Positions 1 to 6,911 of a stretch of DNA of 27,408 nucleotides are shown one piece after another. Origin of the DNA: a virus. A program made the position numbers and the translations under genes. Positions within the stretch are counted from its first letter, which is position 1, and each line of letters opens with the position of its first letter. Under the pieces are notes generated by a model. That model did no database searches, was not told the origin of the DNA, and worked only from the letters and a program-made list of their open reading frames with translations. The stretch is from the IMG/VR virus record IMGVR_UViG_3300036822_000102, positions 1 to 27,408 of that record. One strand, 5' to 3'.

Positions 1-6
1 GGTAAG

Positions 7-16
7 CTACTCTTAA
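7..16 (+). promoter_or_regulatory. RpoS-type extended -10 of sdsR
   Basis: The string CTACTCTTAA at 7-16 closely matches the sigma-S preferred -10 element (CTAYACTTAA type). It lies about 7 bases before the expected 5' end of the downstream small RNA. SdsR is known to be strictly RpoS-dependent, so this fits the RNA identification. The -35 region is outside the window. Confidence 0.6.
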
Positions 17-19
17 AGT

Positions 20-126
20 GCACGGCTGAACAAGCTTTGCACAAAATGCCAACTTTTAGCGCACGGCTCTCTCCCAAGAGCCATTTCCCTAGACCGAATA
101 TAGGAATCGTATTCGGTCTTTTTTTG
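20..126 (+). ncRNA. sdsR: SdsR (RyeB) small RNA
   Basis: From about base 47 to 126 the sequence closely follows the SdsR/RyeB RNA of Escherichia and Salmonella as remembered. It has the unstructured ATGCCAACTTTTAGCGC segment, the GGCTCT/AGAGCC hairpin and the final GACCGAATA/TATTCGGTC terminator with a T7 tail. The first ~25 bases differ from E. coli but still form a GTGCA/TGCAC hairpin, as in the known RNA. The start at about 20 is inferred from the sigma-S -10 element, giving about 107 nt against about 104 in E. coli. SdsR is a stationary-phase, Hfq-dependent regulator that represses several mRNAs by base pairing. It is the only clear host gene in the window and marks the prophage junction. 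The 5' end is uncertain by a few bases. Confidence 0.9.
92..126 (+). other. SdsR terminator and probable prophage attL
   Basis: A 9-bp stem (GACCGAATA/TATTCGGTC) with a 9-base loop is followed by seven T residues, making a strong intrinsic terminator for sdsR. Immediately after it the sequence no longer resembles the normal sdsR neighbourhood and phage-type genes begin, with the integrase reading towards this end. The 3' end of ryeB is a reported insertion hot spot for horizontally acquired DNA in Salmonella. I therefore infer that the att core lies in this hairpin. The second att copy is not in the window, so the exact core cannot be defined. Confidence 0.6.
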
Positions 127-329
127 TTTATCATTTTAAAACAGTGAGTTACAAGTAAAACAATCACTTATCACGCCTCCTGTTATACCGTATTACACCC
201 TTTTTCTTCCTCTGTCGCCACTTTGCCGCCATTGAAATCAGCCGCGATCGTCTGCTGCAACCACATCATTGATGTGCTTTAACAGTTTTTCTCCCTAGAA
301 ATGGTTTTTAATACGTTAAAATTGCATTG
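127..329. other. Intergenic prophage end, no gene seen
   Basis: About 200 bases between the sdsR terminator and the promoter of the pentapeptide gene contain no convincing reading frame on either strand. A small hairpin (CACATCA/TGATGTG) sits near 265-280. The stretch could hold arm-type integrase or IHF sites, but I could not identify any clear repeats. Confidence 0.4.
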
Positions 330-359
330 TTGTCATGATTTCTATAGCATCTGTAAAAT
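330..359 (+). promoter_or_regulatory. Sigma-70-type promoter of pentapeptide gene
   Basis: TTGTCA at 330-335 (5 of 6 matches to the -35 consensus) and TAAAAT at 354-359 (5 of 6 to the -10 consensus) are separated by 18 bases. They sit about 40 bases before the proposed GTG start. The promoter would give this accessory gene its own expression, independent of phage late control. Confidence 0.55.
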
Positions 360-398
360 TATTTACTGTTTTAATTACTAATTTTCTTGGAGGGGAAG

Positions 399-1247
399 GT
401 GAGACAGGCATGGCGTTCATTGTATCCAACGAATTATATATTTTTAATATTCAGCGTAATTGTAGTATTACTATCATTTGGTTGGGGATATTATAATAAT
501 AATCATTATCCTTATAGCTCTAACTCTTTTTATAATTTTGGTTTTTTTCAATACCTTTTAATAAATCTTAATTCTTCAATTGTAGATTTTTTAGTGTTAG
601 GTGTTATTGTCATCTTTTTTGAAAGAAGAAGAGAACACACTAGTAAGCAAAATGCTCTGATTGACGACTTAAAAGATTATGCGTCCTACTCTTCAGATGA
701 GATTAATTTAAAAAAAGCAGGATTGCTTAAAAGATTAAGTCAGGCTAAAGTGAGAGACCTTAGCATTCAAAGAATCATAATAACAAGTATATCTATCAAG
801 GAAATGAATTTTAGTTCTGGAGATATTTCCGGATCGAGTTTTGAAAAAACAAAAATGAGAAAGGTTTACTTAAATAATATGATGTTGAAATCGGTAAATT
901 TCAACGGGGCGAACTTGGATGGGTGTCATTTTAAAAACTGTAATATGTACAATTTGAAAATGAAAGAAGCCAATGCTAGCGGGATACAGCTTAATGATTC
1001 TAGTTTGGTTAATGCTCAGTTTTATAACTCAGAATTGAAGGGTTGTGATCTTAGAAATTGTGATTTGACAAATGTAAACTTCGAAGGGGCGAACCTCAAT
1101 CGTGCAAATCTATTAGGTGCGAAAAATCTAAATATAGACGAACTGGTAAAGGCTAGAAGTCTTAATTACATTTCGGTAGATGAAAATATATTAGAAGAGA
1201 TAAAAAAGAGAAGACCGGATAGTATTCACCAAAAGAAACGGCATTAG
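399..1247 (+). CDS. Membrane-anchored pentapeptide-repeat protein
   Basis: Predicted protein of 282 aa. The GTG at 399 is chosen because GGAGGGG lies 5 bases upstream; an in-frame TTG at 387 is less likely. Two hydrophobic segments lie near residues 10-32 and 48-72, followed by a basic FFERRRE stretch and a charged linker. Residues ~135-255 are pentapeptide repeats of the A(N/D)LXX type, visible as FNGANLDGCHF, CDLRNCDL and FEGANLNRANLLGA. Such repeats fold as a right-handed quadrilateral beta-helix, here probably cytoplasmic beneath the membrane anchor. The gene is strongly AT-rich compared with the phage late genes, lies between the probable attL and the integrase, and has its own promoter. 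This is the pattern of an acquired accessory gene. No enzymatic function can be assigned; a role in exclusion or defence is only a guess from its position. Confidence 0.85.
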   Translation: MRQAWRSLYPTNYIFLIFSVIVVLLSFGWGYYNNNHYPYSSNSFYNFGFFQYLLINLNSSIVDFLVLGVIVIFFERRREHTSKQNALIDDLKDYASYSSDEINLKKAGLLKRLSQAKVRDLSIQRIIITSISIKEMNFSSGDISGSSFEKTKMRKVYLNNMMLKSVNFNGANLDGCHFKNCNMYNLKMKEANASGIQLNDSSLVNAQFYNSELKGCDLRNCDLTNVNFEGANLNRANLLGAKNLNIDELVKARSLNYISVDENILEEIKKRRPDSIHQKKRH

Positions 1248-1310
1248 GGAATCGAACCCTATGGCTAAGGAACTTAATCCTTAGTTGACCCGCATCGTGC
1301 CCATCGGTAT
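1240..1310 (-). other. tRNA-like remnant or double hairpin
   Basis: Read on the - strand, this stretch contains a perfect T-arm-like hairpin (TAGGG, loop TTCGATT, CCCTA) preceded by a second hairpin (CTAAGGA, loop TTAAGT, TCCTTAG) where an anticodon arm would be. The second loop has the wrong size for a tRNA. The 7 bases after the T arm find no pairing partner upstream, and there is no CCA. It is therefore not a functional tRNA. It may be a decayed tRNA fragment carried by an element, or simply hairpins that end convergent transcription of the pentapeptide gene and int. Confidence 0.35.
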
Positions 1311-1371
1311 GAAAAAAATACAACGATCTTACTGTAAAGTCAAGATCAGAAACAAATTAAAGGCGTATCTC

Positions 1372-2400
1372 TTATGAGAGATGGAATGCTGCTAGCGGAT
1401 TTAGTCTCAGAGTTTCCTCTAAATGGTCTGGCGCGAAATGGGCGTAGCGCATCGTTACCCTGATATCTGAGTGCCCAAGGATTCGCTGCAAGACTATGAT
1501 ATTTCCTCCACCCATCATGAAGTGGCTAGCAAAGGTATGGCGGAGCACATGTGTCATTTGTCCTTCTGGCAAGGTTATATTCGCCAGTCTCAGAACTCGA
1601 TAAAATTGCTTGTAGCAAGGATCAAACTCTTTTTCATCCAGTATTATTAGCTCGTCATATAATTCTTTCAAGATGGGGACAGTTCTGTTTTTCTTCCCTT
1701 TGGTGTTGGTATACGTGATTTTATATTTTGATATCTGCGATGGTCTTAGTTTTGCGGCCTCATTCCATCTGGCGCCAGTTGATAGGCATATCTTTACGAT
1801 AAGTGTTAACTCTGGGTTGCCATGAGTATGGCAGGCGTTTATCAGTGCTTTTATTTTCTCATTATTCAGCCATGCCATTTCCTTTTCTGGCTGATCAAAC
1901 TCTCTGATGTTTTCCAATGGATTTGGCAGTGACCATTCGCCGAGTCGTTTTAATTCGTTAAACACTGCCCGCAAAAAAGCTTGTTCACAGTTAACCGTTC
2001 CCGTGCTGACTTTTCTTGTTTCAAGGCTGGTGCTATACCCGTTATCTATTTCTCCCCTTAGTCGCTGATCACGATAATGAGCCCAGTCTTTTGGGGTGAT
2101 CTCTGAAGCTACAGGGTTCCCCAGGCCGTTACAGATAATGACTAGTTTTCCGAGCCGCCCTTTTTTGTCGTTTAATGAGCAGCCATGCAGCCTGTACCAC
2201 AGATCGATCAACTCGCTAAGCTTTCGTTTGTCTTCCTTATCGCCCAGCCAGGGCTTAGCCTTGGCCTGGTCGAGCTGATAGCTCTCGTAGGCGAGCGCCT
2301 CTCCCTTGGTGGCGAATTGCTTACGGGTACGCTTGCCGCCCCTCCCGTTGTGATAGAACTCGCACAGCCACTTGCCGGTGCTCAATTTTCTTACGGTCAT
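1372..2400 (-). CDS. int: P2-type tyrosine integrase
   Basis: Site-specific recombinase of 342 aa that would catalyse integration and, with an excisionase, excision. The start MTVRKLSTGKW at 2400 is chosen because it aligns with the P2 Int N-terminus (MAIKKLDDGRY). The longer frame to 2460 runs through an inverted repeat. Residues 1-60 form the arm-binding domain and ~70-165 the core-binding SAM-like domain. The catalytic domain shows R211 (STGARWNEA), a lysine in the TKGKKNRTVP hairpin, H284 and R287 (THVLRHTF), H310 (ILGHS) and the nucleophile Y319 (MRYAHFAP), all conserved with P2 Int. The gene reads towards the presumed attL. Unlike in P2, it lies in tandem with ogr on the same strand instead of facing it across attP. 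It appears intact. Confidence 0.95.
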   Translation of the reverse strand: MTVRKLSTGKWLCEFYHNGRGGKRTRKQFATKGEALAYESYQLDQAKAKPWLGDKEDKRKLSELIDLWYRLHGCSLNDKKGRLGKLVIICNGLGNPVASEITPKDWAHYRDQRLRGEIDNGYSTSLETRKVSTGTVNCEQAFLRAVFNELKRLGEWSLPNPLENIREFDQPEKEMAWLNNEKIKALINACHTHGNPELTLIVKICLSTGARWNEAAKLRPSQISKYKITYTNTKGKKNRTVPILKELYDELIILDEKEFDPCYKQFYRVLRLANITLPEGQMTHVLRHTFASHFMMGGGNIIVLQRILGHSDIRVTMRYAHFAPDHLEETLRLNPLAAFHLS

Positions 2401-2427
2401 ACTCGTAGATCCAGTGAACCAAATTAG

Positions 2428-2463
2428 ACATTGAATACTGTATATAATAACAGTATTCAATGT
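2428..2463. promoter_or_regulatory. Perfect 14+14 bp inverted repeat upstream of int
   Basis: The arms ACATTGAATACTGT (2428-2441) and ACAGTATTCAATGT (2450-2463) are exact reverse complements around the 8-base spacer ATATAATA. The spacer region contains -10-like elements on both strands (TATAAT on +, TATTAT on -), 28 bases upstream of the int start codon. This has the form of an operator over the int promoter, bound by a dimeric regulator, or of a cruciform. The regulator is not identifiable from this window. Confidence 0.6.
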
Positions 2464-2491
2464 TTGTGTACGGCTGGTTCAAACATGGATC

Positions 2492-2518
2492 AAAAAAAAC
2501 CGCTGGCGGCGGGTTTAT
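2492..2518 (-). terminator. Intrinsic terminator downstream of ogr
   Basis: On the - strand, a hairpin (AACC-C-GC ... GC-GGTT with one bulged C) ending in eight T residues follows the ogr stop codon directly. It would end the FI-to-ogr late transcript before int and so separate late transcription from integrase expression. Confidence 0.65.
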
Positions 2519-2520
2519 GG

Positions 2521-2739
2521 TTAGAAGTGCAGGGCGGTTTGGCCAGACTTTGATGGGTGCGGTGGCGCTGGGTCAACCTGGCCGGGCTTAACAATGGAGC
2601 GAACAAAAGTTTCCATCGTGATAAAGACATGACTGCAATTTACGTTTGTGCATTGGTTGTAACGCTCTTTTGTCGTTGCTGTCACTTCGTTACTACTGCG
2701 GGTGTGCGCCGCATGGCCGCACAAAGGGCATCGCATCAT
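2521..2739 (-). CDS. ogr: Ogr/Delta late-gene transcription activator
   Basis: Zinc-finger activator of 72 aa that binds upstream of P2 late promoters and contacts the RNA polymerase alpha subunit. Start MMRCPLCGHAAH matches P2 Ogr (MFHCPLCQHAAH), and GAGG lies 8 bases upstream. In-frame upstream codons back to 2796 are not needed. Zinc ligands C4, C7, C30 and C35 form the family pattern C-X2-C-X22-C-X4-C. The C-terminal IVKPGQVDPAPPHP segment is also conserved. It is the last gene of the late tail operon, with a terminator immediately after. Its predicted target sites (TGT-N12-ACA) occur upstream of FI, V and O/P in this window, so activator and sites are both present. Confidence 0.95.
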   Translation of the reverse strand: MMRCPLCGHAAHTRSSNEVTATTKERYNQCTNVNCSHVFITMETFVRSIVKPGQVDPAPPHPSKSGQTALHF

Positions 2740-2812
2740 GATATTAGCCTCTACTGTATCGATATACATACAATAGCACGATGTTTGAAAAAGCAAATAT
2801 TAAACTTGCAAA

Positions 2813-3910
2813 TCACTCCATGTCGAGATCGGTTATCTTCACCTCAAGCTCAAGCGCCGTGGTAAACCCGCCATCTGCCACTGTGTGCGTTACCGTGGTT
2901 ATCGTCCAGTGTGCAGCGTCAATCTGGCGCTTGAAACCCTTAACTGATACCGGCACCTCCGGGTAAAGCTCTGCCCGGCCCTTGGCCAGCGTAATTGAGA
3001 ATTGCGCGGCGCCGCGCTGGATTCGTTCCCAGTTTGCCTTGGCTGCCCGGCGAGCGTTGGACGCGTTTGCGTAGGTCCGACTCAGTACATAAACGTTATC
3101 GTCGGTGCCTATCAGGTACTCTCCCTGTTTATCCTGAGCAGGCACTTTGGCGGTGGTCGTCTTGCGCTTGCGCTTCCTCTTTACCTTTACCGTTTGTGGC
3201 TTCGCCGCTTTTGTGTCGAGCCAACTGGCTGAAACGCCAGTATAGGCGTCTCGGTCAGCTAAGGTAAATTGGTGCTCATCGCCGTCAGCCCGAAGGATTG
3301 TCATTGCCGGTAATGGCTTACCGCTGGCATTCACTCCCTGGCCCTGTTTAATGAATAGCAGCCTTCCATATTTTACTGCTGCAATAGCGCCTACGCGGCG
3401 CGCCAGGCGCATCAGGAAGCTGCCATCTGATTCATTCGTTTGATCGATATGGTCGATAGCGATAGCGGCCATTTGCGGACTGATTGCCTGCTCAAGTTTA
3501 TGGCGGGCTGCAAATTGTTTAACGATCTCGCCGATGGTGGTTTTTGAATATGACTTTTCACGCTTGATATTCAACGTGTTCCTGAAGTCGGCGCTTCTCC
3601 CTCTCAGCGTCACCTTGTCCGGGGTTCCTGAGTGGCCAATTTCATCAATAGTGAAGGTGCCTTTATTTATCATTGGCTCGCCTTTCCAGCCCAACTGCAA
3701 CTCCAATTGAACGCCGCGTGAAGGCAGATCAACAGCGCCGTCGGCATCGTCAAGTTCGATATCAAGCTGATCCGCCTCGAATCCGCGGTTGTCGGTCAAC
3801 GTGAGGGATATCAACCGGCTTTCCAGTCTTGTGGTTATGTCCTTACCGTTAAGAGTTATCTTGAATGCAGGCGCGCTATCCCGGCCGCTCAGCCAGTCTG
3901 GAGTGTTCAC
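2813..3910 (-). CDS. D: Tail protein gpD (baseplate hub)
   Basis: Protein of 365 aa (P2 gpD 387 aa), the P2 counterpart of the T4 gp27-like baseplate hub that carries the tail spike. It has a GTG start (MNTPDWLSGRDSAPAFKITL) overlapping the U stop codon by 4 bases, which indicates translational coupling. The N-terminal part (FKITLNGKDITTRLESRLISLTL) and the block WERIQRGAAQFSITLAKGRAELYPE are typical of the family. Residues ~242-252 form an unusual basic run (KVKRKRKRK) in a linker. It is followed by ogr after a 73-base gap that may hold a minor promoter. Confidence 0.95.
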   Translation of the reverse strand: MNTPDWLSGRDSAPAFKITLNGKDITTRLESRLISLTLTDNRGFEADQLDIELDDADGAVDLPSRGVQLELQLGWKGEPMINKGTFTIDEIGHSGTPDKVTLRGRSADFRNTLNIKREKSYSKTTIGEIVKQFAARHKLEQAISPQMAAIAIDHIDQTNESDGSFLMRLARRVGAIAAVKYGRLLFIKQGQGVNASGKPLPAMTILRADGDEHQFTLADRDAYTGVSASWLDTKAAKPQTVKVKRKRKRKTTTAKVPAQDKQGEYLIGTDDNVYVLSRTYANASNARRAAKANWERIQRGAAQFSITLAKGRAELYPEVPVSVKGFKRQIDAAHWTITTVTHTVADGGFTTALELEVKITDLDME

Positions 3911-4368
3911 GAAAGAAGCCCCCCAATAGCTGTTGCCGCCTGGTCTTTCATGATACTAAGTTGCTCCTGCAGGTCGCCGAGCATTGTGCCCAAGTCATCA
4001 TCCACTCGCTTTAACTTCAGCGTAAACTCAATGCGCCTGGCGCCGCCATCCCTGAAGAATACGGACTTGTTTAGATCCAACCCTTCAATGACAAACATCC
4101 CGTAAATGGTCCCACTGCCATCCAGCAACGACCATGCCTTGCCGAGATCGGCGATTGTTTGCAGGGCGAGCAATGACAGGCGGCCGCCAGTGATTTCCGG
4201 CAGTAACACGCCACTTAGTGTAATTGTGTCGTTTTCTGGGCCCACATATTGCGCTGACGGCCGCTTTCCTATGCGGTTGTTGGTTGGGTAGCGCCATGCC
4301 ATTTGATGCTGCAGCTCCTGATAGGGGACCGTTTCAAGCATAAAGACGTATAACCCGAGTGCCATCAT
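3907..4368 (-). CDS. U: Tail protein gpU
   Basis: Tail-assembly protein of 153 aa (P2 gpU 159 aa). The protein begins MMALGLYVFM, and the conserved block ITLSGVLLPEITGG with LDGSGTIYGMFVIEGL is diagnostic. Three ATGs occur in a row. The middle one at 4368 is chosen because GGGTGGG lies 7 bases upstream and it matches related proteins. It overlaps the T stop codon. The homologous phage protein acts at the tail terminus or baseplate; the precise role in P2 is less well defined. Confidence 0.93.
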   Translation of the reverse strand: MMALGLYVFMLETVPYQELQHQMAWRYPTNNRIGKRPSAQYVGPENDTITLSGVLLPEITGGRLSLLALQTIADLGKAWSLLDGSGTIYGMFVIEGLDLNKSVFFRDGGARRIEFTLKLKRVDDDLGTMLGDLQEQLSIMKDQAATAIGGLLS

Positions 4369-6911
4369 CATAATTCCCACCCCAGATCACGATCAGAAAA
4401 ATTACTGCGCGCCTTGGCCGCGTCTTTTTGCATATGCTCGCGGAGCGCTTTCACCGCATCTGATGCTACAGCTTTGCCGTTCAGGTTATTCCTAGCGTCA
4501 ACACTGAGATCGATCTTCGGCTGATAGTAGAAGTTACCGCCGCTTGGTGCCTTAACGGGTTTCATGCTGGAGCCGGTGAAACGAATGGCCATATCATTGG
4601 CCGTGTAACCTGTTGGCGCCGGCTCGCCCACGGAACCATATTTCTGGGCTATGGGGTTATTTTTTAGCAGCTCATTCGTCTGGGCTAATGCCTCGTTTTT
4701 TTGCGGCAACAGGTCCAGCTTTTCAAGCAACCATTTAAAGCCATCCATGACTGCGCGCAGCGGGGCGGTGATAACGTCCAGCCCTCGCTTCAGTCCAATG
4801 CCGATTTTTTCAGCAGCACTACTGGCCGCCCGTTTTATTTCTTCCCAGGTTTCGCTGGCTTTAACGCTTATGCTGGTCCAGACGCCAGAAATGTAATCCT
4901 TGATGGCTTGCCATTTCTCGCTGGTATATGCACTGATGCTGTCCCACAGCCTTTTAAATTTCGGCCCCAGGGTGTCCCAATTCATCCAGATATAGATTGC
5001 AGCGGCGGCGATGGCGGCGACTACTGCAAGGATAGGGTTTGCGAGCATCATTCTGCCCATCCAAAGAATTGCTTTGCCTGCACCTCTGAAAGACTTGGCA
5101 AGCAACCCCAGTACTGATGGGCCTTTGATTCCGAGCATGCTCAACGATAGCCGTAGCAACGCGAATGGCCCTATGATTGCCGCAACACCCAGTATAAGCC
5201 CGCCTAACGCCACAGTGATCGCGGTAACTGCAGCGGCCGTTTTGATTAAAACTGCTGCCATTCTTGGGTGCGACTCAATAAAGCGTCGAGTCCAGCCTAT
5301 AATGTTTTTAAACCAACCCATGATGTCCATTAACGCCGGGCGTAACTTTTCACCCATATCGCTAAACATATTCACGGCGCCAGTTTTTAAAAGTAGAAAT
5401 TGAGATGATAGGGAATTTTTATCGATATTTGATTCCCTTTGCATTGATCCCTTTGCATTTCCGCCTTGTGTCAAATTTAGCTGCCTAATAAATTCATCAA
5501 CCTGCAACCCAAGTTTCTGGGCATCATCACCAAATTCCTTACCGAACAACATTGTCATAACGCTGAGTTGGCGCTCTTTCGAGAGCCCCTTAATTCGGCC
5601 AAGCACATCTTTGATCGTATCTACAGCGTTATAAGCAATGCCTTTCTCAAGTTTGTTTGCGTTCAAGCCAAGAATTTTCATGCCCTGCAGGAATCTTTTA
5701 CCCTGCATTGAAGCTATACCCAATTCACGGACCATGGCTTTACTTGCTGACGCTGCAATCTCTGGCTGGGCCCCCAATGAAAGGAATGTAGATCCAAGGG
5801 CTGCAGCCTGTTTGTAGTTCAACTTGTCCGCAGTATCCCCCATCCTTTGCAGCACATTTATAATGTCTGCTCCCTTTGCCTGAGTATTGTCATCCAGATA
5901 ATTAAGCGTGTCTCCGAGCTCTTCTATTTTCTTAGTCGGTACACCATAAAGGAATGCTATTTTTCCCAGATCGTCAGCCAACTGGTCGGCAGGCAACTCA
6001 AATGCTTTCGCAGCTTTCGCTGCAGTCATTGCGAACCCAAGGAGATCAGCTTTCTGTTTTACCCAAGGATCTTTATCGCTGGCGACACCCATTCTGGCAC
6101 CACCCTCAACCAAGGCAGCAAAATCTAAGGCCCCATTTTCCATTGGTTGTAGTTCTGCCGCTGCCTTAATAGCCTTCTGAATTTCGTAATATTTTGCTGT
6201 TCTATACCCCTTGTCATCCAGCAGGGGATTTACCTGCTTGGCTACACCCTTCATTGCATCTTCCAGGTTGCTGTAGCTTCTGATTGCCGCCACAACTGGT
6301 AATCCACCCGATACTCCAGCGGCCATTGTTGCTGCGCCAGCACCGGCTACACTATTTCTCAGCTCTCTGGTTTTGTCATATTTCGCTTTTGCGTCATTCA
6401 TTCTGCGCTGTTGCTCGCCAGCGCGCCTCAGCTGTCGTTCTTGCTCCTTCAGCAGCCTGTTATAGCGGGCGGTTTCGCTGGCGATTCTGTTTGTAGCACC
6501 GGCGCCATCGGTGGCAGATACCCCCATGCGGTAAAGTTCTGAGCGCACCCGTCCCATCTGAGCAACTTCGCTTTTTTGCCGTTGTTCTAACCGGTCTACC
6601 GTTCGCCACTGGTCCTCAAGGGCTTTGGTCTGCTTTTTGGTGGGATTTTCAAGCGCGCCCATTTCGCGCGTCATCATTTGGGCTTTCAGCTTGGCGCCAG
6701 TCAGTTCGTCGGCAGTTTTCTTAATGGACGCCTGCAGCGAATTGAAGGTGTTCAACTGGTCGCCGGCGGCGCTCAGTCGCTTCAGTTCATCACGGGAGTT
6801 TTTGACGGCAGCGGCCAGCGCTTTATTGCTGGCCTGCATGGTCTTAAAGGGGCGGGTGATTTTGTCCACCGCGTTCAGGATAACCTGCAGTCTTAGATTG
6901 CGGTCACTCAT
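4368..6911 (-). CDS. T: Tail tape measure protein gpT
   Basis: Protein of 847 aa (P2 gpT 815 aa) that sets tail length and is thought to line the tube lumen. The ATG at 6911 (MSDRNLRLQVILNAVDKITRPF) is preferred over the GTG one codon upstream. It overlaps the E' stop by 8 bases. N-terminal residues ~15-190 are predicted coiled coil (many K/E/R/Q heptads). Residues ~555-650 are hydrophobic and include several membrane-like helices (VTAITVALGGLILGVAAIIGPF is one). The C-terminal region is soluble and mixed. The middle of the gene (~5300-6300) is visibly richer in A and T than its ends, which suggests mosaic exchange. Confidence 0.95.
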   Translation of the reverse strand: MSDRNLRLQVILNAVDKITRPFKTMQASNKALAAAVKNSRDELKRLSAAGDQLNTFNSLQASIKKTADELTGAKLKAQMMTREMGALENPTKKQTKALEDQWRTVDRLEQRQKSEVAQMGRVRSELYRMGVSATDGAGATNRIASETARYNRLLKEQERQLRRAGEQQRRMNDAKAKYDKTRELRNSVAGAGAATMAAGVSGGLPVVAAIRSYSNLEDAMKGVAKQVNPLLDDKGYRTAKYYEIQKAIKAAAELQPMENGALDFAALVEGGARMGVASDKDPWVKQKADLLGFAMTAAKAAKAFELPADQLADDLGKIAFLYGVPTKKIEELGDTLNYLDDNTQAKGADIINVLQRMGDTADKLNYKQAAALGSTFLSLGAQPEIAASASKAMVRELGIASMQGKRFLQGMKILGLNANKLEKGIAYNAVDTIKDVLGRIKGLSKERQLSVMTMLFGKEFGDDAQKLGLQVDEFIRQLNLTQGGNAKGSMQRESNIDKNSLSSQFLLLKTGAVNMFSDMGEKLRPALMDIMGWFKNIIGWTRRFIESHPRMAAVLIKTAAAVTAITVALGGLILGVAAIIGPFALLRLSLSMLGIKGPSVLGLLAKSFRGAGKAILWMGRMMLANPILAVVAAIAAAAIYIWMNWDTLGPKFKRLWDSISAYTSEKWQAIKDYISGVWTSISVKASETWEEIKRAASSAAEKIGIGLKRGLDVITAPLRAVMDGFKWLLEKLDLLPQKNEALAQTNELLKNNPIAQKYGSVGEPAPTGYTANDMAIRFTGSSMKPVKAPSGGNFYYQPKIDLSVDARNNLNGKAVASDAVKALREHMQKDAAKARSNFSDRDLGWEL

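Noticed and set aside
1-126. tmRNA (ssrA) or tRNA as the integration target
   Set aside because: The sequence matches SdsR in both hairpins and terminator, and does not match the ssrA 3' end or a tRNA.
1240-1310. Functional tRNA gene on the - strand
   Set aside because: The T arm is good, but the anticodon loop has a wrong size, there is no matching acceptor stem and no CCA end.
2096-2427. + strand frames inside the integrase gene
   Set aside because: They overlap fully with a conserved integrase whose catalytic residues are all present on the - strand.
4701-5117. 138-aa and neighbouring + strand frames inside T
   Set aside because: They are composition-driven antisense frames of the tape measure gene with no independent support.
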